A stretch of DNA of 64,000 bases from Novosphingobium sp. MD-1 (lineage in GTDB: Bacteria > Pseudomonadota > Alphaproteobacteria > Sphingomonadales > Sphingomonadaceae): contig NZ_BBXA01000013.1 of the NCBI RefSeq assembly GCF_001014975.1, positions 744,001-808,000 of the forward strand, given 5' to 3'. The notes beneath the pieces were generated by a model that had not been told where the DNA came from, did no database searches, and saw only the letters and a program-made list of their open reading frames with translations. A program made the position numbers and the translations under genes. Shown in pieces: positions 46,071-54,130 of this stretch; positions within the stretch are counted from its first letter, which is position 1, and every line of letters starts with the position of its first letter.

Positions 46071-46709
46071 CTATCCTGTCTCCCCGATGATCGCTTCCGC
46101 ATCGTCCGTTTCCAGGCGGTCGGCGTTGAGCCGCCGCATCCAGCCGGCCATCACCGGGTCGGGATAGGCCGCCAGGATTTCCCTCAGCACGTCGACGTCT
46201 TCTTCCTGGCCCAGCTTGAATCGCGCGTCCGTAGCGTGAACCGTCGCACGAAAGCTAATGATTCTTGATAGCAGGTTTGGCAATCGCTCGCCGGCATCCT
46301 CGACCTGCCAGGGCGGGGACTGCGGTGCTTCGGCGTGCGCGGTCAGCAGGCGGACAGCCGGCAGGGTCTCGCTGTCTTCCCCGAATGCAACCGTCACCTC
46401 GAAGGCCGCGACCGCGAAGTTCCAGGTCGGCGCCCAGTGCGGCCGCGACACCAGCGCGGGCGAGACATAGCCCTGCGGCCCCATGAACAGGATCTGCGCG
46501 CGCGGATCGGCGCGCAGCGCGGCCACTTGCGCGTTGCGGCGCGAACAGTGGCCGATCAGCGCGACGATGGCGCCATCCGGCCCCGTTTCGGCGATCAGCG
46601 GCAGCGGCGTGGCGAAGAAGCCGTCCGGCCCGCTGTTGGTGAGCCAGGCCAGCGGATAGGCGGCCACAAGATCGGCAAGATCGCCGTTGGTTCCGGAAGG
46701 AAAGTCCAT
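46071..46709 (-). CDS. PaiB-type FMN-binding protein
   Basis: This 212-aa protein matches the PaiB/FMN_bind_2 family across its length, with a split-barrel N-terminal part (LPLIAETGPDGAIVALIGHCSRRN) and the signature SRPHWAPTWNFAVAAFEVT. In Bacillus PaiB is described as a negative regulator of sporulation and protease genes; in most bacteria the role is unknown and may be flavin-dependent. The ATG at 46709 lacks a strong ribosome site. It lies between the MocR gene (78 bp) and the TBDR (39 bp), all on the minus strand, so it may belong to the same transcript. Confidence 0.85.
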   Translation of the reverse strand: MDFPSGTNGDLADLVAAYPLAWLTNSGPDGFFATPLPLIAETGPDGAIVALIGHCSRRNAQVAALRADPRAQILFMGPQGYVSPALVSRPHWAPTWNFAVAAFEVTVAFGEDSETLPAVRLLTAHAEAPQSPPWQVEDAGERLPNLLSRIISFRATVHATDARFKLGQEEDVDVLREILAAYPDPVMAGWMRRLNADRLETDDAEAIIGETG

Positions 46710-46787
46710 GGCGACGTTGTCACCAAGCGATTGGCCCGGAAAAAGCGCCAGATCGGCAAAAGCAAGGGGACCAGCATCGTCGGCGGA

Positions 46788-48251
46788 TCAACTGTGGCCC
46801 AGATGCCCCAGTATGCGCACGGCCTCCACCGTCCGTTCGCTGGGGTAACTCGCGAACCCGAGCCGCAGCCCGTGCGGGGCATCGGGGGCCAGCCGGTAGG
46901 AAGCGGACGCGGCGAAGGTGATGCCGGCGGCGGGCGCGCCGGCCTCGATCCGGGCCAGGGCATCGAGATCGAGGAATTCCAGCCACATCGCCAGCCCCCC
47001 CGCCGGCAACCTCGCGCTCACGAAATCACCCAGCGCATCGCGCACCGCCTGCGCCAGGGCATCGCGCCGCGCGCCATAGACGCGCGTCGCTTTGCGCGCG
47101 TGGCGGCGCACCTCGCCTTCCTCCAGCAGGAGGGCGATGGCGTCCTCGGTCAGGCTGTTGCCCATGCCATCGCTGATCGAAACCTGGTGCGCCGCGGCGG
47201 CGATGACCGGCGCGGGCGCCACGATATAGCCGACCCGGAGCGCCGGCAGCAGCAGCTTGGACAGCGATCCGACATAGATCACCACGTCCGGCGCATAGGC
47301 GGCCATCGGAAGCAGCGGCTGCGATCCGAAGCGGAATTCGTGATCGTAATCGTCCTCGATGATCGCGAAGCCGAACTGACGGGCCAGCTCGACCAGGCGC
47401 AGGCGCCGTTCCGGGGCGAGCGAAACGGTGGACGGAAACTGGTGGTGCGGGGTGACGAACACCGCGCAGACCTGCTGGTTGCGGCAAGCCCGTTCCACCG
47501 CATCGACATCGATCCCCTCGTCGTCCAGCGCCACCGGCAGCACCGGCACCCCGGCGGCCTGGAAAGCGGCCACCGCCGGTTCGTAAGTCAGCGCCTCGGC
47601 CAGCGCGACCGCGCCGGGGCGGGCCAGCAACCGCGCGGCGAGCGCGATGCCCATCTGGCTGCCGCGCGTGACGCAGACGTTCTCCTCGCGCACCACAAGG
47701 CCGCGCTCCTCGCGCAGCATCGCCGCCAGCCCGGAGCGCAGCCGCTCGCTGCCGCAGGGATCGCGATAGCCCAGCTGTTGCCGCCGCGCGGCATAGAGCG
47801 CGGCGGTGCGGAAGGCGCGCGCCAGCGCCTCGGGCGGAAACAGGCTGCCATCGGGGCTGCCTTCATCGAGCTTGATAAGCCGCCCGGGCGGAACGGCGAT
47901 CGGCCGCGACGGGGGCGGCACGAAGCGATAGATCGGCTGGCGCCCGATCGGCGGGCTGCTTTCGGGGGTTTCCGGTCGGCCACGCGGCAAGCGGGTCGCG
48001 ACCGCGGTCCCCTTGCGGTCCGCCGTTTCCAGCCAGCCTTGCGCGACAAGCTCCTCGTAGGCGGTCACCACGGTCTTGCGGTTGAAGCCCAGTTCGGTGG
48101 CCAGTTCCCGGCTGCTGGGCAGCGGCGACCCCGGCTGGAGCCGCCCCCGCTCGATCTCGTGAATCAGCGCATGAGCGAGTTGCATGTAGAGCGGCGTCGA
48201 CCCGGCGGGCCGGATCCGCTTTTGCAATGTCAGGGACCAGCCGCGTCGCAT
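46788..48251 (-). CDS. MocR-family regulator (GntR helix-turn-helix fused to aminotransferase-like domain)
   Basis: This 487-aa protein has an N-terminal GntR-type winged helix (about residues 20-90: LYMQLAHALIHEIERGRLQPGSPLP, FNRKTVVTAYEELVAQGWLE) joined to a fold-type I aminotransferase domain. The PLP-lysine region is YVGSLSKLLLPALRVGY, and EDDYDHEFRF precedes it. MocR proteins use PLP and an amino compound as effector. The start at 48251 (MRRGWSL) follows GGGGAGCC. It is divergent from the molybdenum hydroxylase genes and upstream of the PaiB-TBDR block, so either could be its target. Confidence 0.9.
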   Translation of the reverse strand: MRRGWSLTLQKRIRPAGSTPLYMQLAHALIHEIERGRLQPGSPLPSSRELATELGFNRKTVVTAYEELVAQGWLETADRKGTAVATRLPRGRPETPESSPPIGRQPIYRFVPPPSRPIAVPPGRLIKLDEGSPDGSLFPPEALARAFRTAALYAARRQQLGYRDPCGSERLRSGLAAMLREERGLVVREENVCVTRGSQMGIALAARLLARPGAVALAEALTYEPAVAAFQAAGVPVLPVALDDEGIDVDAVERACRNQQVCAVFVTPHHQFPSTVSLAPERRLRLVELARQFGFAIIEDDYDHEFRFGSQPLLPMAAYAPDVVIYVGSLSKLLLPALRVGYIVAPAPVIAAAAHQVSISDGMGNSLTEDAIALLLEEGEVRRHARKATRVYGARRDALAQAVRDALGDFVSARLPAGGLAMWLEFLDLDALARIEAGAPAAGITFAASASYRLAPDAPHGLRLGFASYPSERTVEAVRILGHLGHS

Positions 48252-48428
48252 TGGCTCCCCTACTCCCCTCAAAATGCCGATAACGAAGGGGCCAATCGGC
48301 CAGACCACCCGGCAAAGTCAAGCGGCGGCCAAGGCAGCTTCCGCATATAAGGGTTTTGCTTGGGCCGCGGCTCGCCGCATAGTGCGGTCCGGACGCCAAA
48401 ACGGGGGGCGTCAGACGGGGATATGGGC

Positions 48429-48896
48429 ATGAGCTATTCGCTGACGGTCAACGGCAAGCAGGTGACGGTGGATGCCGGCGCCATCGACATGCCGCTGCTG
48501 TGGGTGCTGCGTGACGTGATCGGACTGACCGGCACCAAGTTCGGCTGCGGCGCGGGGCTCTGCGGCGCATGCAGCGTGCTGATGGGCGGCGAACGCTTCT
48601 TCAGTTGCCAGGCCCCGGCCCGCGCGTTCATCGGACAGCCGGTCACCACGATCGAGGGTCTGCGCGACGATCCGCTGGGCAAGCGCCTGCAGGATGCCTG
48701 GGTCGAAGCCGACGTGGTCCAGTGCGGCTATTGCCAGCCGGGCCAGCTGATCGCCGCCGCCGCGCTGCTCAAGGCCAATCCCGCACCCGATGACGAGGCG
48801 ATCGAGGCGGGGATGAGCGGCAACCTGTGCCGCTGCGGCACCTACCCGCGCATCCGCAAGGCAGTGAAGCTGGCGGCGGCGGGAGGCAAGGCATGA
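48429..48896 (+). CDS. iorA: 2Fe-2S subunit of a molybdenum hydroxylase (IorA-like)
   Basis: This 155-aa protein has two 2Fe-2S sites: plant-type ferredoxin cysteines in FGCGAGLCGACSV (about residues 37-49), and the C-terminal four-helix site with CGYCQPGQ and LCRCGTYPR. This is the small subunit of xanthine oxidase-family enzymes such as isoquinoline 1-oxidoreductase and nicotinate/aldehyde hydroxylases. It carries electrons from the molybdenum centre to an acceptor. I place the start at 48429 (MSYSLTVNG); an ATG six bases earlier is possible. It overlaps the large-subunit start (ATGA). Confidence 0.9.
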   Translation: MSYSLTVNGKQVTVDAGAIDMPLLWVLRDVIGLTGTKFGCGAGLCGACSVLMGGERFFSCQAPARAFIGQPVTTIEGLRDDPLGKRLQDAWVEADVVQCGYCQPGQLIAAAALLKANPAPDDEAIEAGMSGNLCRCGTYPRIRKAVKLAAAGGKA

Positions 48897-51007
48897 GCGG
48901 CGGCGCTACCGGGCTCTCGCGCCGGGGTGTGCTGCGCGGATCGGCCGCGCTGGGTCTCGCGCTGGTGGTGCCGCTGGGCCGAGCCTCCGGCGCGAAGGCC
49001 GCGACACTCACCGCCAATGCCTTTCTCTCGGTAACGGCCGAGGGTGCCGCACTCGCCCTGCCGAAGACCGAGATGGGACAAGGCGTGTTCACCACGCTCG
49101 CCATGCTGGTGGCGGAGGAACTGGGGCTGGCGCCCGCGCAAGTGGCCGTGACCATCCCCGAAGGCGACAGCGCGCGCTTCGCGCCGATCGACCAGGGCAC
49201 CGGCGGGTCCAGTTCGGTGCGCGAACTCTACAAGCCGCTGCGGCAGGCCGCCGCCAATGCCCGCGCCGCGCTGGTCGGCGCGGCGGCGCGGCAATGGGGT
49301 ATACCGCCCGAACGCTGCGACCTCGTCGGCGGCGTGGTGATCGAGACCAAGGGCGGCCGCCGCCTGCCCGTGGGCGATCTGCTCGCCGCCGCCAGCGCCG
49401 CGCCGCTGCCCAAGGACGCGCCATTGCGCCCAAGCAGCGCCCTGCGGGTCATCGGCAAGCCGACCCGGCGGCTCGACAGCCTCGCCAAGGTCACCGGCGA
49501 AACCGTCTATGGCATCGACGTGCGCCTGCCCGGCATGAAAGTGGCGATGCTGGCGCAATGCCCGATGTTCGGCGGCACGCTCGCCACGTTCGACGAAAAG
49601 GCCGCGCGCACCACCCCCGGCGTGGTGCAACTGGTCAAGGGCAGCGACGTGCTGTTCGTGGTGGCCGAGACCTACTGGGCGGCGATGCAGGGCTATATCG
49701 CGGCCAACCCGCAATGGTCCGCGCCCAAGGGACCGGCCGACCATGCCCACATCCTCGCCGGGCTGGACGAGGCCCTGGCGAAGCCGGGGTTCGAGGCCAA
49801 GTCCACCGGCGATGTCGCCGCCGCAAAGGCCAGGGCGGCGCGTCCGTTCAGCGCCACCTATCGCCAGCCCTTCCTGGCGCACGCGCCGATGGAGCCGGGC
49901 AGCTGCACCGCGCACGTCACGCCCGAAGGCTGCACGATCTGGGCGGGATCGCAGGTGCCCGCGCAGGCGCGCGACGATGCCGCCAAGGCGCTGGGCCTGC
50001 CGGCGGACAAGGTGACGTTCCACAACTGCCAGATGGGCGGCGGCTTCGGCCGGCGGCTGGAAACCGACATGGTGGTGCGCGCGGTCGAGCTGGCGCGGCA
50101 GGTGCCCTACCCGATCAAGCTGATGTGGTCGCGCGAGGAGGACATGAAGCACGACATGTACCGCCCGGCCTATGCCGATCAGATCACGGCCGCGCTGGAT
50201 GCCGGCGGCAAGCCGATCGGCTGGGAGCACCGGATCGCCGGCTCCTCGATCATGGCGCGGCTGCTGGGCCAGGGCTTCACGGGCGTCGATGCCGACGCGA
50301 TCGAGGGCGCGGTCGCCATTCCCTATGCGCTCGACGCGCACCGGGTGACGTTCCAGCAGGCCGAAAGCGCGGTGCCGACCAGCTGGTGGCGTGGCGTGGG
50401 CGGATTGCGATCGGCCTTCGTGGTGGAAAGCTTTATCGACGAGCTGGCCCACGCCGCCGGGCAGGACCCGCTGGCCTACCGCCTCTCGCTCGTCACCGAC
50501 GCGCGCATCCGCGCCGTGCTCGAACGGGCCGGGCGCGAAGCCGGCTGGGGCAAGCCGCTGCCCGCCGGGCTGGGGCGCGGGATCGCGGTGCTGCAGCTTT
50601 GGGGCACGGTCATCGCGCTGGTGCTGGAGGCGCGCGTCGCCGATGGCGCGATCACCGTGCCCCGGGCGACCGTGGCGGTCGATTGCGGGCTGGCGATCAA
50701 CCCGCTGGGCGTCGCCGCTCAAGTGGAAAGCGGCGTGATCTTCGGCCTGTCCGCCGCGCTCCATGGCGAAGTGACCATCAAGGGCGGGCGCGTCGAACAG
50801 TCCAACTACCACGACTACCGCATCCTGCGGCTGAACGAGGCCCCCGCCATCGCCACGCATATCGTCGAAAGCGCCGCCGACCCCGGCGGCATGGGCGAAC
50901 CGCCCTGCGCCGTGGTCGCTCCGGCGCTGGCCAATGCGGTGTTCGCCGCCAGCGGCAAACGCCTGCGCACCCTGCCGCTGGCGATGGCGCTGGAAAGGGT
51001 GTCCTGA
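48893..51007 (+). CDS. iorB: Molybdopterin-binding large subunit of a xanthine oxidase-family enzyme (IorB-like)
   Basis: This 704-aa protein has a Tat-type signal (SRRGVLRGSAALGLALVVP) and the two-part molybdopterin-binding layout of the IorB group. Landmarks are LPKTEMGQGVFTTLAMLVAEEL, MGGGFGRRLETD near the middle and the C-terminal GGMGEPPCAVVAPALANAVF, whose EPP segment matches the position of the catalytic Glu loop. These enzymes hydroxylate N-heterocycles or aldehydes with water-derived oxygen and export to the periplasm in complex with the Fe-S subunit. No FAD subunit is present, which is normal for this group. Substrate not assignable. Confidence 0.9.
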   Translation: MSGGATGLSRRGVLRGSAALGLALVVPLGRASGAKAATLTANAFLSVTAEGAALALPKTEMGQGVFTTLAMLVAEELGLAPAQVAVTIPEGDSARFAPIDQGTGGSSSVRELYKPLRQAAANARAALVGAAARQWGIPPERCDLVGGVVIETKGGRRLPVGDLLAAASAAPLPKDAPLRPSSALRVIGKPTRRLDSLAKVTGETVYGIDVRLPGMKVAMLAQCPMFGGTLATFDEKAARTTPGVVQLVKGSDVLFVVAETYWAAMQGYIAANPQWSAPKGPADHAHILAGLDEALAKPGFEAKSTGDVAAAKARAARPFSATYRQPFLAHAPMEPGSCTAHVTPEGCTIWAGSQVPAQARDDAAKALGLPADKVTFHNCQMGGGFGRRLETDMVVRAVELARQVPYPIKLMWSREEDMKHDMYRPAYADQITAALDAGGKPIGWEHRIAGSSIMARLLGQGFTGVDADAIEGAVAIPYALDAHRVTFQQAESAVPTSWWRGVGGLRSAFVVESFIDELAHAAGQDPLAYRLSLVTDARIRAVLERAGREAGWGKPLPAGLGRGIAVLQLWGTVIALVLEARVADGAITVPRATVAVDCGLAINPLGVAAQVESGVIFGLSAALHGEVTIKGGRVEQSNYHDYRILRLNEAPAIATHIVESAADPGGMGEPPCAVVAPALANAVFAASGKRLRTLPLAMALERVS

Positions 51008-51041
51008 ACCCCGCTACGCGCCCCTCGCTTGTTCCGTCGCA

Positions 51042-51059
51042 ATTTGTCATATAATTGAT
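51042..51059. promoter_or_regulatory. Candidate GntR operator upstream of the sugar-acid kinase
   Basis: ATTTGTCATATAATTGAT lies 27 bp before the proposed kinase start. Its first 17 bases match ATTTATCATATTAATAC at 52809 at 13 positions, in a GC-rich background. The regulator encoded at 52865 is the obvious candidate to bind both. Confidence 0.5.
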
Positions 51060-51085
51060 CGGGCAGCGCGATGGAGAGGTGCCGG

Positions 51086-52096
51086 GTGTCCAGGATCATC
51101 TGTTTTGGCGAAATGCTGCTGCGCCTGGCGGCCCGGCCGCCGGCGCTGCTGGGGCAGGAAGGTGCGCTCGACGCCACGTTCTGCGGCGCGGAAGCCAACG
51201 TCGCAGTGGCGCTGGCAGGGTTCGGGCACGATGCGGAACTCATCACCGTGCTGCCCGAAAACCGCCTGGGCCGCGCAGCGCGGGACGCGATCCGCGCGTT
51301 CGGGGTGAACCTCGCCCGCACCCCGTTCACGTCCGGCCGCATGGGACTGTATTTCCTTTCGCCCGGCGCCATGGCCCGGCCTTCGGAAATTCTCTACGAC
51401 CGCACGCATTCGGCATTCGCCGACCTCTCCCCCGATCTGTTCGACTGGCCCGCTCTCCTGAACGGCGCGGACTGGCTGTTCGTGGGCGGCATCACCGCAG
51501 CGCTGGGCGAAGGCCCGCTGGCGGCTTTGCGGTCGGCCATGGCCACGGCGCGCGAGCGGGGCGTGCGCATCGTGTTCGACTGCAATTTCCGGCCAAGCCT
51601 GTGGCGGGATCGGGAAGATCAAGCGAAACAAATTCTACGCGAACTGTCCCTGGCCGCCGACGTCCTGCTTGCCGACCCGCGCGTGATCGGCCTGATGCTG
51701 GATCGTACTTTCGCCGATCCCGATCCCGCCACGGCATTCCGGGACGCGGCGCAGGTCATGTTCGCGCTCGCCCCCGCGCTCACCCACGTCGCGGCGACGC
51801 ACCGCGAAGTGTCCTCCAGCGACAACCAGCGCCTGACCGGGCTGCTTGCCAGCCGGGCCGCCGTGGCCAGCACCGCGCCCGTTGCGCTGGACGCCATCGT
51901 CGACCGGATCGGCACAGGCGACGCCTTTGCCGCCGGCATCGTGCATGGCCTGGCGCGCGGCATGGCGCCCGATCGCACCGTCACCTTCGCGACGGGCTGC
52001 TCGCAATGGGCGCACGCCGTATCCGGGGACTTTCTGCGCGCCAGCGAGGCAGACATCGACGGTATCCTCGCCGGTGGCGGGGATGTCCGCCGCTAG
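51086..52096 (+). CDS. kdgK: PfkB-family sugar kinase, probable 2-dehydro-3-deoxygluconokinase
   Basis: This 336-aa PfkB kinase starts MSRIICFGEMLLRL, as KDG kinases usually do, with the early GAEANVAVALAGFG glycine region and the C-terminal anion-hole/ATP motif DRIGTGDAFAAG (catalytic Asp). It would phosphorylate 2-keto-3-deoxy-gluconate or -galactonate in the cytoplasm. I prefer the GTG at 51086 after GAGAGG; an ATG at 51071 adds five residues. It is convergent with the aldolase gene that would cleave its product, and only 12 bp separate the stop codons. The TAG stop lies in the repeat relict at 52093. Confidence 0.82.
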   Translation: MSRIICFGEMLLRLAARPPALLGQEGALDATFCGAEANVAVALAGFGHDAELITVLPENRLGRAARDAIRAFGVNLARTPFTSGRMGLYFLSPGAMARPSEILYDRTHSAFADLSPDLFDWPALLNGADWLFVGGITAALGEGPLAALRSAMATARERGVRIVFDCNFRPSLWRDREDQAKQILRELSLAADVLLADPRVIGLMLDRTFADPDPATAFRDAAQVMFALAPALTHVAATHREVSSSDNQRLTGLLASRAAVASTAPVALDAIVDRIGTGDAFAAGIVHGLARGMAPDRTVTFATGCSQWAHAVSGDFLRASEADIDGILAGGGDVRR

Positions 52097-52116
52097 GGTC
52101 GGGACCCGTTACTGCC
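52093..52116. repeat. Relict end of the 9449-type element supplying two stop codons
   Basis: CTAGGGTCGGGACCCGTTAC at 52093-52112 and the next few bases match the end of the 270-bp element (CTAGGGTCAGGACCCATTAC) with two changes in the first 20 and one or more after that. Its TAG (52094-52096) is the kinase stop, and its TTA (52109-52111), read on the other strand, is the TAA stop of the aldolase. Only one end is present; no partner arm was found nearby. Confidence 0.55.
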
Positions 52117-52741
52117 GTGCCTTCGCCGCGTGGAAAGCGGCTACGATCGCCCGCGCATCGCTGGCGATGGCGTCCAGCGGCTTACCGGGCCGGAACAGCG
52201 ATCCTCCCATGCCGAAGCCTGTGGCGCCCGCCTGGAGATAATCGGCCATGTTGGCCGCGGTGATCCCGCCGACGACGAAGATCGGCACCTGCGGCGGCAA
52301 CACCGCCCGGACGGCGCGGACGCCGGCCGGCGGCATGGCTTCGGCCGGGAATATCTTGATGCCTGTGGCCCCCGCTTTCAGCGCCGCCATCATTTCGGTG
52401 GGCGTGAACACGCCCGGCAGCACGGTCATGCCCTTGGCCGCGGCGTGGCCGACCAGCGCCGGATCGCAATGCGGCGACACAACCAGACGCGCGCCCAGGC
52501 GTTCCAGTTCGTCCACCTCCTCGGTGCGTGTCACCGTGCCCGCGCCGATCAGCGCGCGATCCCCGAGCGAACGGACAAGACTGGCAATGCTGGCGAACGG
52601 GTCCGGCGAATTCATCGTGACCTCAAGGATGCCGAAGCCGGCCTCCACCAGCGTGTCCGCCACGGCCTGCGCCCGTTCCGGCTCAAGGCCGCGCAACACC
52701 GCAAACAGCGGCAAGGCATTGGCAAGCGTTACGACTGCCAT
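52109..52741 (-). CDS. dgoA: 2-dehydro-3-deoxy-6-phosphogalactonate/gluconate aldolase
   Basis: This 210-aa class I aldolase is close in sequence pattern to DgoA: LPLFAVLRG at the start, LEVTMNSP (DgoA has LNSP), ALIGAGTV, and KIFPAEAMPP with the Schiff-base lysine, then FVVGGITAANM. It splits KDPGal or KDPG to pyruvate and glyceraldehyde-3-phosphate. CAGGAGAG lies about 11 bases before the ATG at 52741. It is convergent with the kinase and divergent from the GntR regulator, and the three form a compact sugar-acid module. Sugar dehydratase and transporter genes are not in the window. Confidence 0.85.
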   Translation of the reverse strand: MAVVTLANALPLFAVLRGLEPERAQAVADTLVEAGFGILEVTMNSPDPFASIASLVRSLGDRALIGAGTVTRTEEVDELERLGARLVVSPHCDPALVGHAAAKGMTVLPGVFTPTEMMAALKAGATGIKIFPAEAMPPAGVRAVRAVLPPQVPIFVVGGITAANMADYLQAGATGFGMGGSLFRPGKPLDAIASDARAIVAAFHAAKARQ

Positions 52742-52808
52742 GGCTGGGTTCTCTCCTGTTCCCGATCGACGCAACGGCTTGATCCCGCCGCGCGGCGGCT
52801 CTATCACC

Positions 52809-52825
52809 ATTTATCATATTAATAC
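52809..52825. promoter_or_regulatory. Candidate GntR operator between aldolase and regulator genes
   Basis: ATTTATCATATTAATAC, the only AT-rich island of this 123-bp divergent region, resembles the site at 51042 (13 of 17 positions). It would allow the regulator to control itself and the aldolase. Confidence 0.5.
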
Positions 52826-52864
52826 AGCGGCGATCCCGATCCGCAATCGGGACGGGAGCAGCCC

Positions 52865-53572
52865 ATGACCCCCTTCGAAAACGGCGGCAAGGTTACCGCC
52901 CGCATTGTCGAAACGCTTGGGCGGGCGATCGTTGCCGGCGAATACGCGGATCGCCCTCTGCCCATTGAAGCGGACATCTCGGAACAGTTCAAAGCCAGCC
53001 GCAGCGTTACCCGCGAAGCCATCAAGATGCTGACGGCCAAGGGGTTGATCGCGTCCCGACCCCGGCTCGGCACCAGCGTCGCGCCGGAGCGCGACTGGAA
53101 TTTCCTCGATCCCGATGTGCTGCGCTGGCTGCTCAACCGGGGCCTTTCGCTCGATCTGCTGGCGGAGTTCACCGCCTTCCGCAGCGCCATCGAGCCGCAG
53201 GCCGCGTCGCTGGCGATCCGTCGCAACGATCCGGCAGCGATCGCGCGCATCGGGGAAGCGGCAGAGCGCATGACCAAGGGCGGGATGAGCCAGGAGGACG
53301 CTCTCCAGGCCGACATCGATTTCCATGTCGCCATCCTGCTCGCCAGCGGCAACCGCTTCATGATCCAGTGCCGGGATCTGGTCGAGACAGCGCTGCGCTT
53401 CAGCATCCGGCTGACCAACCGGCAAAAGGGCGTGGCGACCGCGGACAGCGACGCCCACCGGGCCATCGCCAACGCGATTGCCGCCGGCGATGCGGAACGG
53501 GCCGTCAGCGCCAGCCGCGATCTTCTCAACGAAGCCGCCGCGCTGATCGAGCAGGCGCGCCGGGCAGGGTGA
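52865..53572 (+). CDS. GntR/FadR-type regulator with FCD domain
   Basis: This 235-aa protein has a GntR winged helix (about residues 10-75, with LPIEADISEQFKASRSVTREAIKMLTAKGLI) and an FCD sensory domain (about 95-225). The metal/effector-site residues are visible in EFTAFRSAIEPQAASLA, DIDFHVAILLASGN and DSDAHRAIANAI. Such proteins commonly repress sugar-acid catabolism and release DNA when the acid or its keto-deoxy product binds. GGGAGC lies ahead of the ATG. The adjacent kinase and aldolase make 2-keto-3-deoxy-hexonate metabolism the likely target. Confidence 0.88.
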   Translation: MTPFENGGKVTARIVETLGRAIVAGEYADRPLPIEADISEQFKASRSVTREAIKMLTAKGLIASRPRLGTSVAPERDWNFLDPDVLRWLLNRGLSLDLLAEFTAFRSAIEPQAASLAIRRNDPAAIARIGEAAERMTKGGMSQEDALQADIDFHVAILLASGNRFMIQCRDLVETALRFSIRLTNRQKGVATADSDAHRAIANAIAAGDAERAVSASRDLLNEAAALIEQARRAG

Positions 53573-53596
53573 AGGCGGAAGGCCAATGCGCAGGGT

Positions 53597-54130
53597 TCAT
53601 ACCCTGGATCCAGCCGTGCCTGCGCCCTTCAAAACCATGGGCAGGCCGGCCGCGAGGAACACGACCTCGTCCGCGATCGCCGCCAGCCGCTGGTTGAGCC
53701 ACCCGGCCTCATCACGGAAACGGCGGGCCAGCGCGTTGTCGGGCACGATCCCCAGCCCCACCTCGTTGGCGACCAGCGCCACCGGCACCGGACAGGCAGC
53801 GATGGCTTCGGCCAGCGTCGCGCCTTCGCCCTGCGGATCGCGGCCGGCCAGCAGAAGGTTGGACAGCCACAGCGTCAGGCAATCGACCAGGATCGCGGCG
53901 TGGCTCTCGCCGGCCCGCGCAATGGCGGCGGCAAGGGCAAGCGGCGCCTCTATGGTGTGCCAGCGCGCATTGCGGTCCGCGCGGTGCCGGGCGATCCGGT
54001 CGGCCATCTCGGCATCGAGCGCCTGCGCCGTGGCGATATAGGCGAGCCGGCCCGCGCAGGCTTCCACCCGCTGCTGCGCATAGCGGCTCTTGCCCGAACG
54101 CGCGCCGCCCAGCACGAGCAGGCTGGTCAT
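53597..54130 (-). CDS. cobU: Adenosylcobinamide kinase/guanylyltransferase
   Basis: This 177-aa bifunctional enzyme phosphorylates adenosylcobinamide and transfers GMP to give AdoCbi-GDP. Evidence is the N-terminal P-loop GGARSGKS (residues 8-15), the guanylylated-histidine helix region ([19 protein letters not shown]), [12 protein letters not shown] and [12 protein letters not shown]. It is the last gene of the minus-strand B12 operon, and its ATG overlaps the cobQ stop (ATGA). The length is normal for the family. Confidence 0.93.
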   Translation of the reverse strand: MTSLLVLGGARSGKSRYAQQRVEACAGRLAYIATAQALDAEMADRIARHRADRNARWHTIEAPLALAAAIARAGESHAAILVDCLTLWLSNLLLAGRDPQGEGATLAEAIAACPVPVALVANEVGLGIVPDNALARRFRDEAGWLNQRLAAIADEVVFLAAGLPMVLKGAGTAGSRV

